Program-made: the position numbers and the translations under genes | Origin: Sipunculus nudus | Lineage: Eukaryota > Annelida > Sipuncula > Golfingiida > Sipunculidae | Length of the DNA stretch: 64,000 bases | Direction of reading: 5' to 3' | NCBI GenBank assembly: GCA_026874595.1 | Contig: CM049312.1 | Coordinates: 67,550,929-67,614,928 of the forward strand | Part shown: piece by piece, positions 10,330-21,250 of the stretch | How the letters are laid out: the number at the start of each line of letters is the position of its first letter | Numbering within the stretch: position 1 is the first letter of the stretch | Notes under the pieces: generated by a model | The model's database searches: none | Told to the model about the DNA's origin: nothing | Seen by the model: only the letters and a program-made list of their open reading frames with translations

Positions 10330-10800
10330 TTGCCTACGGTGCCCGTACGGTGAGTAAAATCAACTTTTTGGCTATATATTCGCACTTTGCTCGCAAGGTA
10401 CCCAAACGATTTTTACGGGCGCCGCTTCAATTTTTACTCGCCGTACCGGCGCCTTGGTGCTGAGCTGGCTGCGCTCAATTCTCCCGGCGTTTTCCACTCA
10501 CCGTAAGTCCGTAGAAAGGCCGTAGACAGGCCGTAGACAGTCCGTACGGTCGCGTTACGGGCACCGGCCGGTATCCGTGCGGCACCCGTACGATTTTCCG
10601 GGTAACTTTCTCGACAACATTCGGACGGGCGTCTTGTGGTGTCAGCCGTCGCCGTACGGGTACACCGCAAAAACCTTGCGGTCTCCGTAAGGGCCCTGTG
10701 CGATATGTGAAAAGTCGAATGGCTGCCGTGAGGGGTCCGCATGGCTCCCTTGCAATGTAAAATTTGCCCGTGCGGTGTCCTCACGGTGCCCTGAATCTGA
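10330..10800. repeat. CpG-rich segment with dense CGTACGG/CCGTAAGG words
   Basis: Base composition changes abruptly from AT-rich flanks to CpG-rich DNA filled with short self-complementary words (CGTACGG, CCGTACGG, CCGTAAGG, CCGTGCGG). The vocabulary is the same as in the palindrome at 11205-12400. A 137-codon minus-strand frame spans it, but the lack of stops is expected from the composition and no protein family was recognised. Confidence 0.7.
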
Positions 10801-11204
10801 GCTGTCGGATATATAAATACAGCCATAGTGGCATATATTTCAAACACTGAATCTCTGTGCGCCGAAGCCAGCTTCTCTGAACCAGTCTTGTGTTTTATTG
10901 AACATTGAAAATTGATTTGAATTAGTATAGCGCTCAGGTTTGGTACGACAATAGATAGAACATCAATAAATGTTTTCCAATAATTATATTTGATAGAAAA
11001 AAGTTAATTAGAACGATCGAATTGAGTTACATAAGAAAAATGTTGATTGTTATATACAGAAAAAAAAATAATATTGGTCTCTATCCTAAATCACCGTCTC
11101 TTATTCTTTGGTTTCATGTTGAACAAATGACTGTTGTTTAAAAATAAGCTATAGATAAAGCAGAGAATATCCTTACGGTGGCCGCACGATGCCAGCGATC
11201 GCCG
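10801..11204. other. AT-rich spacer between two CpG-rich blocks
   Basis: Returns to ordinary AT-rich composition. No gene or repeat structure was recognised until the CpG-rich sequence resumes at about 11174. Confidence 0.5.
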
Positions 11205-11302
11205 GCCGGGCGCCTTCCGGTCACCAGCTGAGCACCGCACGGTGTACTTACTTCATGCATATAACCCGCACAGTCACCTTACGGTTCCAGGACGGCCCCC
11301 TT

Positions 11303-11751
11303 AAGCCTCGGTCACAACCGGGATACGGTCGCCGTAAGGCGGGTGTTTTTGGCTATTCCGTGCGGTTGACGAACGGCGTTTTTCAAAGGCCACAGGGTCT
11401 CCGCAACGCCCGTAACTGACATTAGCGTCAGGCAGCCACCTACGGGCTCCGTACGGGCACCATACAGTAGACGTACGGATATCGTAGCATGCCCGTGCGA
11501 TTTTTTACGCCTACTCGGATACCCGAGAGACGTACGGTGTACCTGCGGCTGTCGTCAGGGGTCTTTGCGGCTTCCGCAAGATTAGCCTGCGGCGTCCGCA
11601 GGGTAAGCTTACTTTACCGTGCGAATGTTGTAAGAATGAGGAAGACACCTTGCCGTTCTCGCACGTCGGCCGCATAAGTATTCCTGCGGCTTCAAAAAAC
11701 CGGACGGTGTCTACGGTGTGCGGTGACCGCAGCGGGTTGTGACCGAGGCTT
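11303..11751 (+). mobile_element. MITE copy A, 17-bp TIR AAGCCTCGGTCACAACC
   Basis: A 449-bp unit starting AAGCCTCGGTCACAACC and ending with its exact complement GGTTGTGACCGAGGCTT. The body is a series of short CG-palindromic words spaced at roughly 15-25 bases. Copy B (11841-12328) is the same element in opposite orientation. Having a TIR at each end of each arm is what identifies the arms as separate transposable units rather than one large palindrome. Confidence 0.75.
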
Positions 11752-11840
11752 TACCAACCAAGTTTAGCCACGGTCACAACCCACTGCGGTCACCGCACAC
11801 CGTAGAGTACCGCACGGTTTTTGGGACCGCAGGAATACTT

Positions 11841-12328
11841 AAGCCTCGGTCACAACCCGCTGCGGCCACCGCACACCGTAGATCACCTTTCGGTTTTTTG
11901 AATCGCAGGAATACTTATGAGGTGGACGTGCGGGAACGGCACGGTGTCTTCCTCATTCTCACGGCCGTCGCACGGTAAAGTAAGCTATCCCTGCTGACGC
12001 CACAAATTTACCTTGCGGAAGCCGCAAAGACCCTTTTCGACAGCCGCAGGTACGCCTTACGTCCCTCGGGTAGCCGAGTAGGCGTTAAAAATCGCACGGT
12101 TATCCTACGACCTTCGTACGTCTACTGTACGATGCCCGTACGGAGCCCGTAAGTGGCTGGCTGACGCACGGCCGCCGCATCAACTTAAGCGCTTGCGCTA
12201 ATGTCAGTTACGGTCGTTGCGGAGTCCATGCAGCCTTTGAAAAACGCACGGTTGCCGTGCGTCTACCGCACGGAATAGCCCAAAACACTCGCCGTACGGC
12301 GACCGTATCCCGGTTGTGACCGAGGCTT
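11841..12328 (-). mobile_element. MITE copy B, inverted relative to copy A
   Basis: A 488-bp unit with the same 17-bp termini as copy A. It aligns along its length to the reverse complement of copy A with an estimated 80-90% identity by eye. It contains two extra stretches of about 10-30 bases, the larger around 12155-12205. The first ~75 bases are also duplicated in the spacer at 11769-11840. Confidence 0.75.
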
Positions 12329-12400
12329 TTCGGAGTTCACCGTACGGTCACCGTAGATTATATGAGTGCAAACAACGTAAAAGATAAAACCGTACGGCGC

Positions 12401-13967
12401 CCGGTGTAAATGTGAGCTAGGCATAACGCGCGCGTTACGCGTACGTAAAACGTTAAGCGTGCGCAACGCGTGCTGCTCGCGACAAATTCAAAACACACTA
12501 AAGCCCTTTTCCATGCACGTACTTCTACCGTTGGTGTTTTAAAAGCCGCGCCGATAATTTATTTCCACGAGGCATTTATTAGAACAAGAAAAACACGCGT
12601 GGACACGCACTTCTCGTACGACAATAATGGCGTGTCTGCGTGTTTATACAAACATTAGCACTTGGACTTGGCGGTGCAGTTTTAACCAACAAAAATTTCA
12701 TGTTATTTTAGGTATGGTATGTAAGCCTTATAATAGCACTTACGTAAATGTCATCCCCTTTACACCCAAACATCTGAGTTATGTCTCCGCAGAGGCTCTT
12801 TTTTGTAGATGGAAGTCTTTGTAATCTAATTTGGACTAATCTTAGAGACATCGCCGGTTCCTCACCAGCTCTATCGGCTTTTCATACTGGTCAGTGCTGA
12901 ACTTCATGGCCACGTTCTTGAAGTGACTCAAACGCGGGAAGGGATATTCTAAAATCCTGTGACGTCAATTCATAGACGTAGATCCCGGGGGGGGGGGGGG
13001 TAATTTGGGAATTTTCTACTCTAAAATTTAAACCCTGCCACAGAATTCATAATTAAAATGGCATGTCTTCAGTTTTGCTACCAAATGCTTGGATTAAAAA
13101 AATGGAAGAGGAAAACACACACATATGCTGAAAGAAACATAAATCAGTAAGTAACCACATTAGTCAACCAGGGTTGGTCACCTTTGGCTTAACAACGCTT
13201 ATGCTTGAACTGAATCAAAGAAAGAAACCAATTATTTTGTAAATTTTTAAACCCTTTGCATGCGGGTGATCATTAATATAGACAAATTGTAAACCCATCA
13301 TCTAATAAGCAAACAATTAAAGATCACATGCTTGAAAAGATCATAAGTAGAGAAAATCTGTTCACTTAATAAGTGTAGCATATTTTCCCTAAGATATTTA
13401 TTCAACAAATTTGATAATATGACTCAAAGTACACAACTTCACAAAACATCCTCCTTTCGTTAATATTCATCTGCTGGAACTGGAAGATTGAATTAACAAA
13501 CTGAAAAGTTAACATCAATTGTCCATAATTCAAATAAGTTTTCTAATGAGATTTCTTAGAAAATATGTGGAAGTGATGGGAAAAATCTTTATACTAGAAA
13601 TATTTTGCAATGTCTTATAGGTTTACCAAAAATGAGAAATAGAAAAATTTTGGTGACAGAATTATTTAGATAGCAAAGGAATTATCTGGTACCTATATAC
13701 GGTCCCCAGAGCGACCAGAGCATGCGGACCTATTCCGCTGAGTTTGTACTCAGATATTGCTAGACATACAGCACAGAATTCATGAAAGTTTGGTGAGCGT
13801 GTTTACGTATACCTATATTTTGTGTACAAGAATAACTGGACAGTAATTCTGAGTTGTCAGTGCGCTAAAAGACCTTAAATTCCACATTCAGAAATACCTG
13901 TTGATGTCACGGTTCAATGAACGCATAGCCCCAAAGATATTGTTCAGGTAATGCATTCGTCGCCTAG
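12401..13967. other. Non-coding stretch
   Basis: The CG-word vocabulary fades out by about 12480 (GCGCGCGTTACGCGTACG near 12428-12445). The rest is AT-rich with a poly(G) run at 12987-13000. No exon recognised. The part from about 13690 may include the unrecognised 5' untranslated region of the LINE that follows. Confidence 0.4.
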
Positions 13968-14113
13968 CCATGACAACATGACACTCAGGCCTTCTGAAAT
14001 AAACTGATAGGGCCCATCGTCTCCAGTTCATCTAAAATCGACGTTTGGGGTGACAAGCTGTCGCTATTCGTCGCCCAGGTCAACACGGGGGACCGTCTCA
14101 AAACACAGACATC

Positions 14114-15436
14114 ATGCCTCAGTATACATGTTTCCAATGCAAAAAGAAGAAAAAGTCCGTTGCAACACGTCTAGATGACTCCATGTATTGTCTTGAATGT
14201 GCAGCAACGAAATGGCCTAGTGTGTATGGGTCAAAGACTGGACAAACATCGAGTGATACTCAGCAAACAGCGACTGGAGTCGACCATGATCCAGTAGGTG
14301 ACCCGAACCAGGAACAAACAGAGAGGGATATCGGTGATCAAGACACTGGCTGCTGTTCAGTGAAGTCAGCATCTCGTTTGATTATAGAGAATGACTTGTT
14401 AACCTATGTCCAATTCTATATTCACAGATGTACCGTGGAGAATCTTAAAAAGACCATATTAAGGTTCTATACACCAGAGGTCATCAGTACATCTAAGCAG
14501 ATTCTCTAGGATGCTGCAGAGGAATTCACGTCCCTTGGCCGGAGACATTCCAGGCAGAACTCTGTAGCAAGGTCTGCACAGGAAGCTGACGTTGTTGACA
14601 TTATTTCAGCCTTTCAAAAGGTGGATAAACTGCAGTCGTTTCCAGTAACATTTGTACTCTGGAATTTGGAAAATATACCAAAATACGCACCTGAAGAAAT
14701 CGAACCTGGTGTTTCGACAGAGCAAATATCTCAACAAAATCAGAGAATCTCGGCAATTGAAAACAAACTAGATGACAGTACAGAAACAATAAGGGCACTG
14801 CAGCTGGCCGTGAACGAAGTTATTCAGGAGCTTAGAAAAGCGCCAACTGACGGGCCACGTGAATACAACAAGGATCTATATTCTGGTGCTGTGAAAAGCT
14901 CTAAAGCAGTAAACGTAATTCCACCGATTGAGCATATTTGTGTACAAAATGAAGATAAAGGTTCTGGGCCTGAAAGAGTTGGTACTGAGTCAGAAGCCTG
15001 CTCAACATTGGGAAAAACGTCAATGTCGTCAGTACCCACCAACAGTCATACAGACAAACTTAAAACCATACAGGTTGATGATTTCGAGATACAGCCTCAC
15101 CAAAGACGCAGGATACGGAAACAACCTTCTGTCACGGGAAATAGAGTTGATAATAAAATAAAAAGTGGCCTGAAACACACGGATATATTTGTATATCGCA
15201 TCCACTGTGATGTGCCCGAAAATGATCTCCGTGATTTCATTCAGGATGAAGGTGTGCCAGTATCCGCCATCTGTAGGGTTTCGCATGATGAAGCGAGGAT
15301 GCAGTCCTTCCGTATAACCATTAACTCAACTGATCTGGAAAAAGTGATGCAGGGCTCATTTTGGCCAGAAGGAATATGTTGTAGAAGATATTTCAGCCGT
15401 TTCACTGGTAAACAAAATGTCAATAATGCTTTATAA
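14114..15436 (+). pseudogene. LINE ORF1 (RNA-binding protein), one in-frame stop
   Basis: A 440-codon frame interrupted only by TAG at 14507-14509; the frame continues in register with no other stop. Residues 5-30 carry a zinc-ribbon-like CFQC...CLEC pair after a Lys-rich loop. The middle (about 14730-14840) has heptad-like QNQRISAIENKL and predicts a coiled coil, as in trimeric ORF1 proteins. The C-terminus (about 15170-15410) resembles the RRM-like fold of LINE ORF1p, ending in a FWPEGI...RRYF motif. The role would be binding LINE RNA into ribonucleoprotein particles. The stop is probably a single TGG or CAG to TAG change. It overlaps the ORF2 start by 20 bases. Confidence 0.8.
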
Positions 15437-18400
15437 TACAACTAACATTTTCATGACTTTTTTAACTGTTTGCTCTTACAATGTAACAGGATTAAAGCGA
15501 ACTAATAGTCAAGACTTCATAAAGAACATGTTAGAGAAATATTCGATTGATATACTGTTCCTCCAGGAAACCTGGCTCCTTGAGACGCAGTTGGATCTAC
15601 TTGGGGACCTGAGTCAGGATTTCATGTTTACTGCTAAATCAGGGGTTGACAGCCAGTTAGACGTGTTGATAGGCCGCCCCTATGGAGGAGTAGCAATAAT
15701 GTGGAGAAAGCACTTATCTCATAGAGTTACTCCTGTAGAAACTGGTCATAAGAGATTATGTGCTGTTCAATTTACGGATACAAACAAGAAATTCCTCATG
15801 ATAACCTGTTATTTTCCGTGTGACACAAGGACAAACCGTGTGGACGCAGAATTTTTAGAGTGTGTAAATGCAATCGAGTCGCTCATGCTAGAAAATACAT
15901 ATGATGCATTTATAATAGGGGGAGACCTTAATATTGTCGTAGACAGACTGAGCGGTAACTGCAAATGTCTTTAAATTATTTGCTGAAAATAATGACTTAG
16001 TGTTTGCATGGGACCTCCGACAAACGGTGGCCGAGGATACATATGAGAGCTATGGTGGTTCAGCGAGCTCCATTATTGACCATTTCTTAGTTTCTAGTTC
16101 TCTAACGGACCACATTGTACATGGATGCGTCGTGCATGAAATAACAAATTTGTCTGATCATAATCCTATTATTTTAAAATTGAAAATGATGGATGAAAGA
16201 TACACGCACAGTGATGACAGGCATTATCATAACAAGATAAGCTGGAGTCGTGCCAAGGATATTGATATAACAAAATATAAAAGCATAGTGAATACACGAA
16301 TGAATGAGATCTGTGTACCTGTTTCTGCAGTATATTGTAGGGATACAATGTGTCATTCAAAAGTCCATAGACAATACTTGGACAAGTTTTATGATGATAT
16401 CTGTAATATACTGATTCATTCGGCAGAAGCAAGTATCCCTAAGTGCCAGCCTAAACGTCACTGTAAACCATACTGGGATAGATATGCACAAAAAGACAAA
16501 AATACGGCCCTGTTTTGGCATCGTCTCTGGTTGGAGAATGGCCGTCCAACTGAAGGCGTGGTCGCCGACATCAGGAAACGTACGCGTGCGAACTATCACA
16601 AATCAGTACGAAAACTGATAAAAAATGAGGAAAATCTTCGTTACAAACGGATGGCTGATAAGATATTAGAAAACAAATCCCGACATCTATGGACAGAGGT
16701 AAATAAACTGAAACTAAGAGCTCGATTAAGGGCACCTGTGATTGACAATGCAAATACGGCCTACGACATTGCAGACGTCTTTAAAAATAAATTTGAGACA
16801 ATTTATAACTGTAACCCCACAGATAAATCCGAACTTGATGATATTGAAATGGAGATCATTCGAAGAATAAGGTTTGGTATATGCGATTCATCCGCTATCA
16901 TTACGGCGAAAATGGTACAAGAGCTATAGACATGCTGAAACATGGCAAATCGGATGGCGATATCGGCATGGACACCGATAACATCAAACATTCTCCTCCA
17001 GTTTGCGCAATTATGTTATCTTTATTATTTTCAGGAATGCTTACGCATGGTCACATGCCAGAGAATATGTTAAAGTCTACAATTGTGCCGATTCCAAAAA
17101 ATAAAAATGGTAATCAGTGTTCTAGTAACAATTATAGAGGAATATCGCTTTGTAGTGCAATAACAAAACTGTTTGAAATGATAATCTATAATAGGTTTCA
17201 TGACTATATGAAAACGAGTGATCTGCAGTTCGCCTTTAAAGCAGGGCATTCGACAACTATGTGTGCAACTGTTTTGAAGGAAGTGGCTATGTATTACAAC
17301 TCTAGGGGTAGCGATGTTTATTGTTGTATGGGGGATGCCACAAAGGCTTTTGATCGATTACAATTTGGTAAACTGTTCAAAGTTATATTGAAAAGAGAAT
17401 TTCCTCCTTGTGTCATTCGAATTTTGTATGAAATGTATAGCAAACAAAGAATAAGCGTAAAGTGGATGAACTGCCATTCGGTCAGTTTTTCAGCCACAAA
17501 CGGAGTGCGACAGGGAGGAGTGATAAGCCCACTCTTATTTAATATGTATCTTGATATTCTTGTCAATGAGCTTAAAAAAGATGGAACAGGTTGCCATATT
17601 GGACACTTATTCTCTAGATGTCTGGCCTATGCGGACGATCTCACGTTATTGAGCCCTTCGGTAAATGGTCTACAGCGCATGCTAGACAGGTGTGAAATTT
17701 TTGGAAAAGAATATGGCGTCAAATACAATGCTGCAAAGACTGTTTGTATAAAATTTACGAGTAAATCTAGTCGCCGTGATAACACTGAGCGTGAACCAGA
17801 CCTCACATTGTGCGGAACAAAACTCGAATGGCAAAATAGTGTAAGCTACCTGGGGATAGTCATCAGTGGCGAGACGGACGACAAACATGATATTGAGACC
17901 AAATGTTGTGACTTCTATAGAAGAGTTAATGCCTTATGCGCCAATTTTGGAAAACTCCCATCTGAAGTCTTAGGTACGTTATTTAATGCTTACTACACCT
18001 CGTTTTACGGGTCTCAGTGCTGGGATCTAAATTGTAAAGCCATTGACCAAATTTCAGTAGCGTACAATAAAGGACTGAGGAGGATATGGCAGCTACCGAG
18101 GACTACTCATAGATATGTGGTGTATGGTATAAGTAAGAAGCCAGATCTACGAACTCAGTTAGAGAATCGTTTTATTAACATGTTAAAAAACATGTTGAAA
18201 TCTAATAACAATTTATTGAAGTTTGCATCTACTCGTGCACTGTCGGATTTGTCGAGTAGTATTGGTAACAATTGTGCATATCTAATGGACAGATATAACG
18301 TTAGGAAATGTAATATCTGTAGCATAGATAATAGAAATATAAAACATATACTGACAACAACACAGATGTGCATCGCTGACGTCGTCCATGAAGCCATTTC

Positions 18401-18485
18401 TGTGCGCGATGGCTTGGCTGATATACAGACACTAGACTATGCTATGATAACAGCTCTAATTGAAGAGCTGTCAACTGGAAATTAA
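15417..18485 (+). pseudogene. LINE ORF2 (APE endonuclease + reverse transcriptase), two frameshifts
   Basis: Frame 1 (15417-15955) encodes the APE endonuclease: CSYNVTGL, LFLQETWL with the catalytic Glu, and GGDLN (about 15917-15931). A frameshift near 15956-15970 moves reading to a second frame with SDHNPI (16153-16167), the C-terminal endonuclease signature. A second shift, best explained by one missing G at 16921, restores the first frame at AIDMLKHGKSDG. The reverse transcriptase follows: YRGIS, GDATKAFD (first catalytic Asp), GVRQGGVISPLLFN, and YADD at 17628-17639. The tail carries a Cys/His-poor domain ending at TAA 18483. All catalytic motifs remain legible, so decay is recent. Target-primed reverse transcription would be its function. 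Confidence 0.85.
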
Positions 18486-18610
18486 CTTTACGGCTGTCCA
18501 ATAGCCCCTTGCACTGTATTCTTTTCTGTTATTTATTCACTTTATTGCACATTACTTATGTCTGTACATGTAAATGTACGAAATAAATATTATTACTATT
18601 ATTACTATAG

Positions 18611-19483
18611 GCTAAGCTATATATGCACTTCTGTCCTCAGATATAGTGTACCTACAACAAGTCACATTTTCACAATGAAGGGTTGTGTAAACTGAGATCA
18701 GTTATTTTATGTCACATCGAAGCATTTTTAAGTTTGACGGGTATATATCTGTTGACTTACTTTTAATGAGGAACATTATTATGTGAAAATAACATAGGAA
18801 GCTTGTTTACACAAGACGGGGCCAGTTCCCCTGTGATGACTAACACGGTTTCTTGACCAAAGCATTATTATTTATCACACCTGCACTGACAGGTGAACTG
18901 TGGGGAGGGCCTTCTGGTAATTAACTCTGACCCGAGCCGGGAAACCCCCGTTAATTAGCTTACTAAAAACAGTCATGGGCCGTGAGCGTGGTTAATGAGG
19001 CGATAAGCAGATACTAATAACTTTGTAATAGAGAATTGATAACTATTTTGTCGTTTATATCAAATTATTACTATATGCCCCATCACAAAAATTAAACCCC
19101 GTGAAACTATGAAAAATTGCCTGAGCGCGAAAATTGAGCCTCGTAAATTCAAAGCCAACCACAGTATATGTTTTAACATATATTACGCTTTGTCTGCATG
19201 TGACAAGTGGTTACATATATTTTCCTTTTAAAATTATGAATTTCTCAATGTTTAAATATTGATAAAGTATCGATAACTTGTCACCCGACTTTCGTTTGTA
19301 AGCAAAATTCAACAGATAACCATAATAATTCCAAGTATCAAATATGAAATAAAACACACTCATAAAGATGGCATGACCTCTCTGATATTTAAGTTTATGT
19401 TGAATCATATCACATTCTAGCATTATTGGCGACATATAGTAACTCCTACCTTCATGCATCTGTTATTCTTCAAATATATTTGC
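18611..19483. other. Non-coding stretch
   Basis: No gene recognised. The block near 19080-19135 with AAACCCCGTGAAAC and GCGCGAAAATTGAGCCTCG resembles degraded repeat sequence, but its ends were not found. Confidence 0.4.
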
Positions 19484-19650
19484 CTATTGGGCGAGTATTT
19501 TGCACAGTCTCCCCATTAAGCCTGCAGAGCGCTCACCCTGGGTTGGAGTCGACCGTGAAAAATCTCACAGCCTCGGCTGAGATTCGAACTCACGATCTCC
19601 CGGCTTTGAACCCTGTGCCTTACCCCTGAGCAACAGAAGCCGTTCTGATA
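19484..19650 (-). mobile_element. tRNA-derived SINE, copy 1
   Basis: Read on the minus strand, the sequence begins CAGAACGGCTTCTG, then TTGCTCAGGGGTAAGGC (RNA polymerase III A box, consensus TRGCNNAGNNGG) and GAGTTCGAATCTC (B box, GGTTCGANNCC) about 35 bases later. The remaining ~90 bases are a non-tRNA body with GGTCGACTCCAACCC and ATGGGGAGACTGTGCAAAA. A second, more degraded member lies in the same orientation at 63090-63240, including the body, so this is a dispersed SINE rather than a tRNA gene. The acceptor ends do not pair as in a functional tRNA. Confidence 0.7.
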
Positions 19651-20370
19651 ACTTGAATATTTCTGCATACTTGAAACTATTTATTTGAAGTGCTTGTCGC
19701 AACCTTCAGTATCTCAAAGCGTTGAAAACAACAAAAAAAATGTGCAAACATCAAGTTTTAGTAGATGCTATGTTTTCCAGGATCAACGTGTTGTTCTTCA
19801 TCTTTGCAAGCATTGCTGTGAAATGTTAAGTATGAATTTCCAGATAAAAGTATACAGATTTATAGGTAAATGAGATTTTATTTATCCGTGACACACGTCA
19901 AATTTTCATCAAATGGGAAGTAAGTGTTTGCCTTAATAACGGCTACTGTAGCTGCCACTAGTATTTAGTGACCAACAATATGACTGATCAGTTTCAACAG
20001 TTAGCACGCCAACTTTCAGGAGAAATATTAGTTTTAGTGTAAATTTTCACTGTCAATAGGCTTATAATGTTAATATGTCGCAAATTTAGAAATTGCAGGG
20101 CTATCATCCCTTCTGACAACAACACATGTTTGAATGAACTTTTCTCTTGAATTACCTTTTCAGTTTAAAACATTTGTTTGATAAAACAGTGGGGAAATCA
20201 TAAAGGTGGCACAATCAGTGCACTAATTTCCCCTTTGAGCCTTCTGGTGAGGGGGGCACATTTCCTCTCAGACACCCCCTTGTTCGAGCAAGCGCGAATA
20301 TTGCCGCTATCGTGCCAGTCATAACCCCCCCCCCCCCCCCCCGATAAAAAATACTTTTCTACGCCACTGG
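19651..20370. other. Non-coding stretch with poly(C) tract
   Basis: AT-rich DNA with no exon recognised. A poly(C) run lies at 20325-20342. It is followed by TACGCCACTGGAGC, a degenerate form of the GGGGCGTA-type repeat end. Confidence 0.4.
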
Positions 20371-20915
20371 AGCTTAGTTTTCATTTAGCGCCATCTGACG
20401 GATTGTCAGGGACCTATCTGGCAGGACAATCATTTTAAAACTGCTTTAAAGTTTGCTTTCACTCAAATAGTATTGATCTTGTCAGAGAAGTCTGTCAATT
20501 ATTGTAAACAGTGAAAACTGAAATGACGTTGTCATTTCTTCAGGATTTCTAGTTTTAATGGGCCGTTGGTACCATACTTACCAGTTACTTTGACTAATAT
20601 AAATATATAGACGTATATTTGCTATGGCTATTCTAAGGGATCTTGATAATATCGATTGTGGTCACAAAGTATTTATAAAGAAATGACAAAGTACAATAGA
20701 AGCATGCATGCATTTCTTCCTATAGTGTAGGGATCTGGAGAGATGAAATACGTTCTTTTAATACTTCAAATTTTATATATTAACTTTCAAATATTCCTCT
20801 AAATGCACAAGCGTAAATACAGATGGATGTGACAAGGAAAGTGGCATAGACCTGAATGTCACCTTGTTTTAATTAATATTGCATTATAACTGGAGCCTGG
20901 TTGTCAGTATGAACT
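20371..20915 (-). repeat. Dispersed repeat, inverted relative to 35270-35823 and 44508-45061
   Basis: The reverse complement of 35270-35823 matches this block, for example TTTAGCGCCATCTGACGGATTGTCAG, GGTACCATAC...CAGTTA, ATAGACGTATATTTGC, GTCACAAAGTATTTATA and AAGCGTAAATACAGATGGA. The two lectin-unit copies are nearly identical to each other, while this one is more diverged. That makes it an older interspersed copy rather than part of the tandem array. On its right side it runs into the TTAA-type element. Confidence 0.75.
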
Positions 20916-20919
20916 TGTT

Positions 20920-21250
20920 TATCAACAACATGTTTGTATACACAGCAATGTTTACAAATGGGAAAAACATGTAAACTAAGGTGGTAGGTTGCATTATGCA
21001 GAGGTAGAAAGGTCACTTGTTACAAAACGCCATTTGCCTAGCTCTGGCTAATCTGACTTGCTCCCAGATGCACTAGTTGAATTTGTTTAATAATTTTGGC
21101 GGGCCCCCACATATTATAAACAGGTTGATGTAAACAAAACGTGCAGCCTGTGTGTGGTGATATCCACATTATCTGGCCTATTTTTTTATGAAAGCTCCAA
21201 GAGATAACCTTTAGTTTATAAAGGTCAAATAGGTGATTGGGCCCCTTTAA
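20920..21250 (-). mobile_element. TTAA-type MITE, partial second copy
   Basis: The right end is aggtgattgggcccctttaa (21231-21250), the exact complement of the 9582 terminus. Moving left it follows the reverse complement of 9582-9905 with moderate divergence (CTAAAGGT...TCTTGGAGCTTTCAT, TGCAGAGGTAGAAAGG). The other TIR is missing; instead the sequence passes into the repeat at 20371-20915. Confidence 0.65.

Larger units (their letters stand above)
11205..12400. repeat. CpG-rich ~1.2-kb palindrome
   Basis: The left half (from about 11205) and the right half (to about 12400) are reverse complements over most of their length, with small indels. The core consists of two inverted copies of one element (11303-11751 and 11841-12328). 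The homology continues 50-100 bp beyond the cores on both sides (for example GCATATAA with a GGTGACCGTACGG-like word). The central spacer 11752-11840 carries a truncated third copy. No open frame of convincing coding character exists, and the frames seen have no recognisable motif. Confidence 0.85.
13968..18610 (+). mobile_element. Near full-length non-LTR retrotransposon (CR1/L2-like LINE)
   Basis: A two-ORF LINE on the plus strand: ORF1 14114-15436, ORF2 15417-18485, then a 3' untranslated region of about 90 bases ending in an AATAAATATTATTACTATTATTACTATA tail of short repeats (18579-18608), with no poly(A). The APE-type endonuclease, reverse transcriptase, ORF1 with RRM-like end and a microsatellite-like tail fit the CR1/L2/Jockey group. 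The 5' end is uncertain: a 45-base word at 13970-14010 that recurs at 1917-1970 may belong to the 5' leader. One nonsense codon and two frameshifts show it is inactive. Confidence 0.85.

Noticed and set aside
10434-10847. 137-codon minus-strand frame in the CpG-rich block
   Set aside because: GC-rich sequence lacks stops by composition, the residues follow repeated CG words, and no protein motif is present.
19579-19643. Possible functional tRNA gene on the minus strand
   Set aside because: A and B boxes are present, but the acceptor stem does not close, and the adjoining body is shared with a second copy at 63 kb, which fits a SINE.
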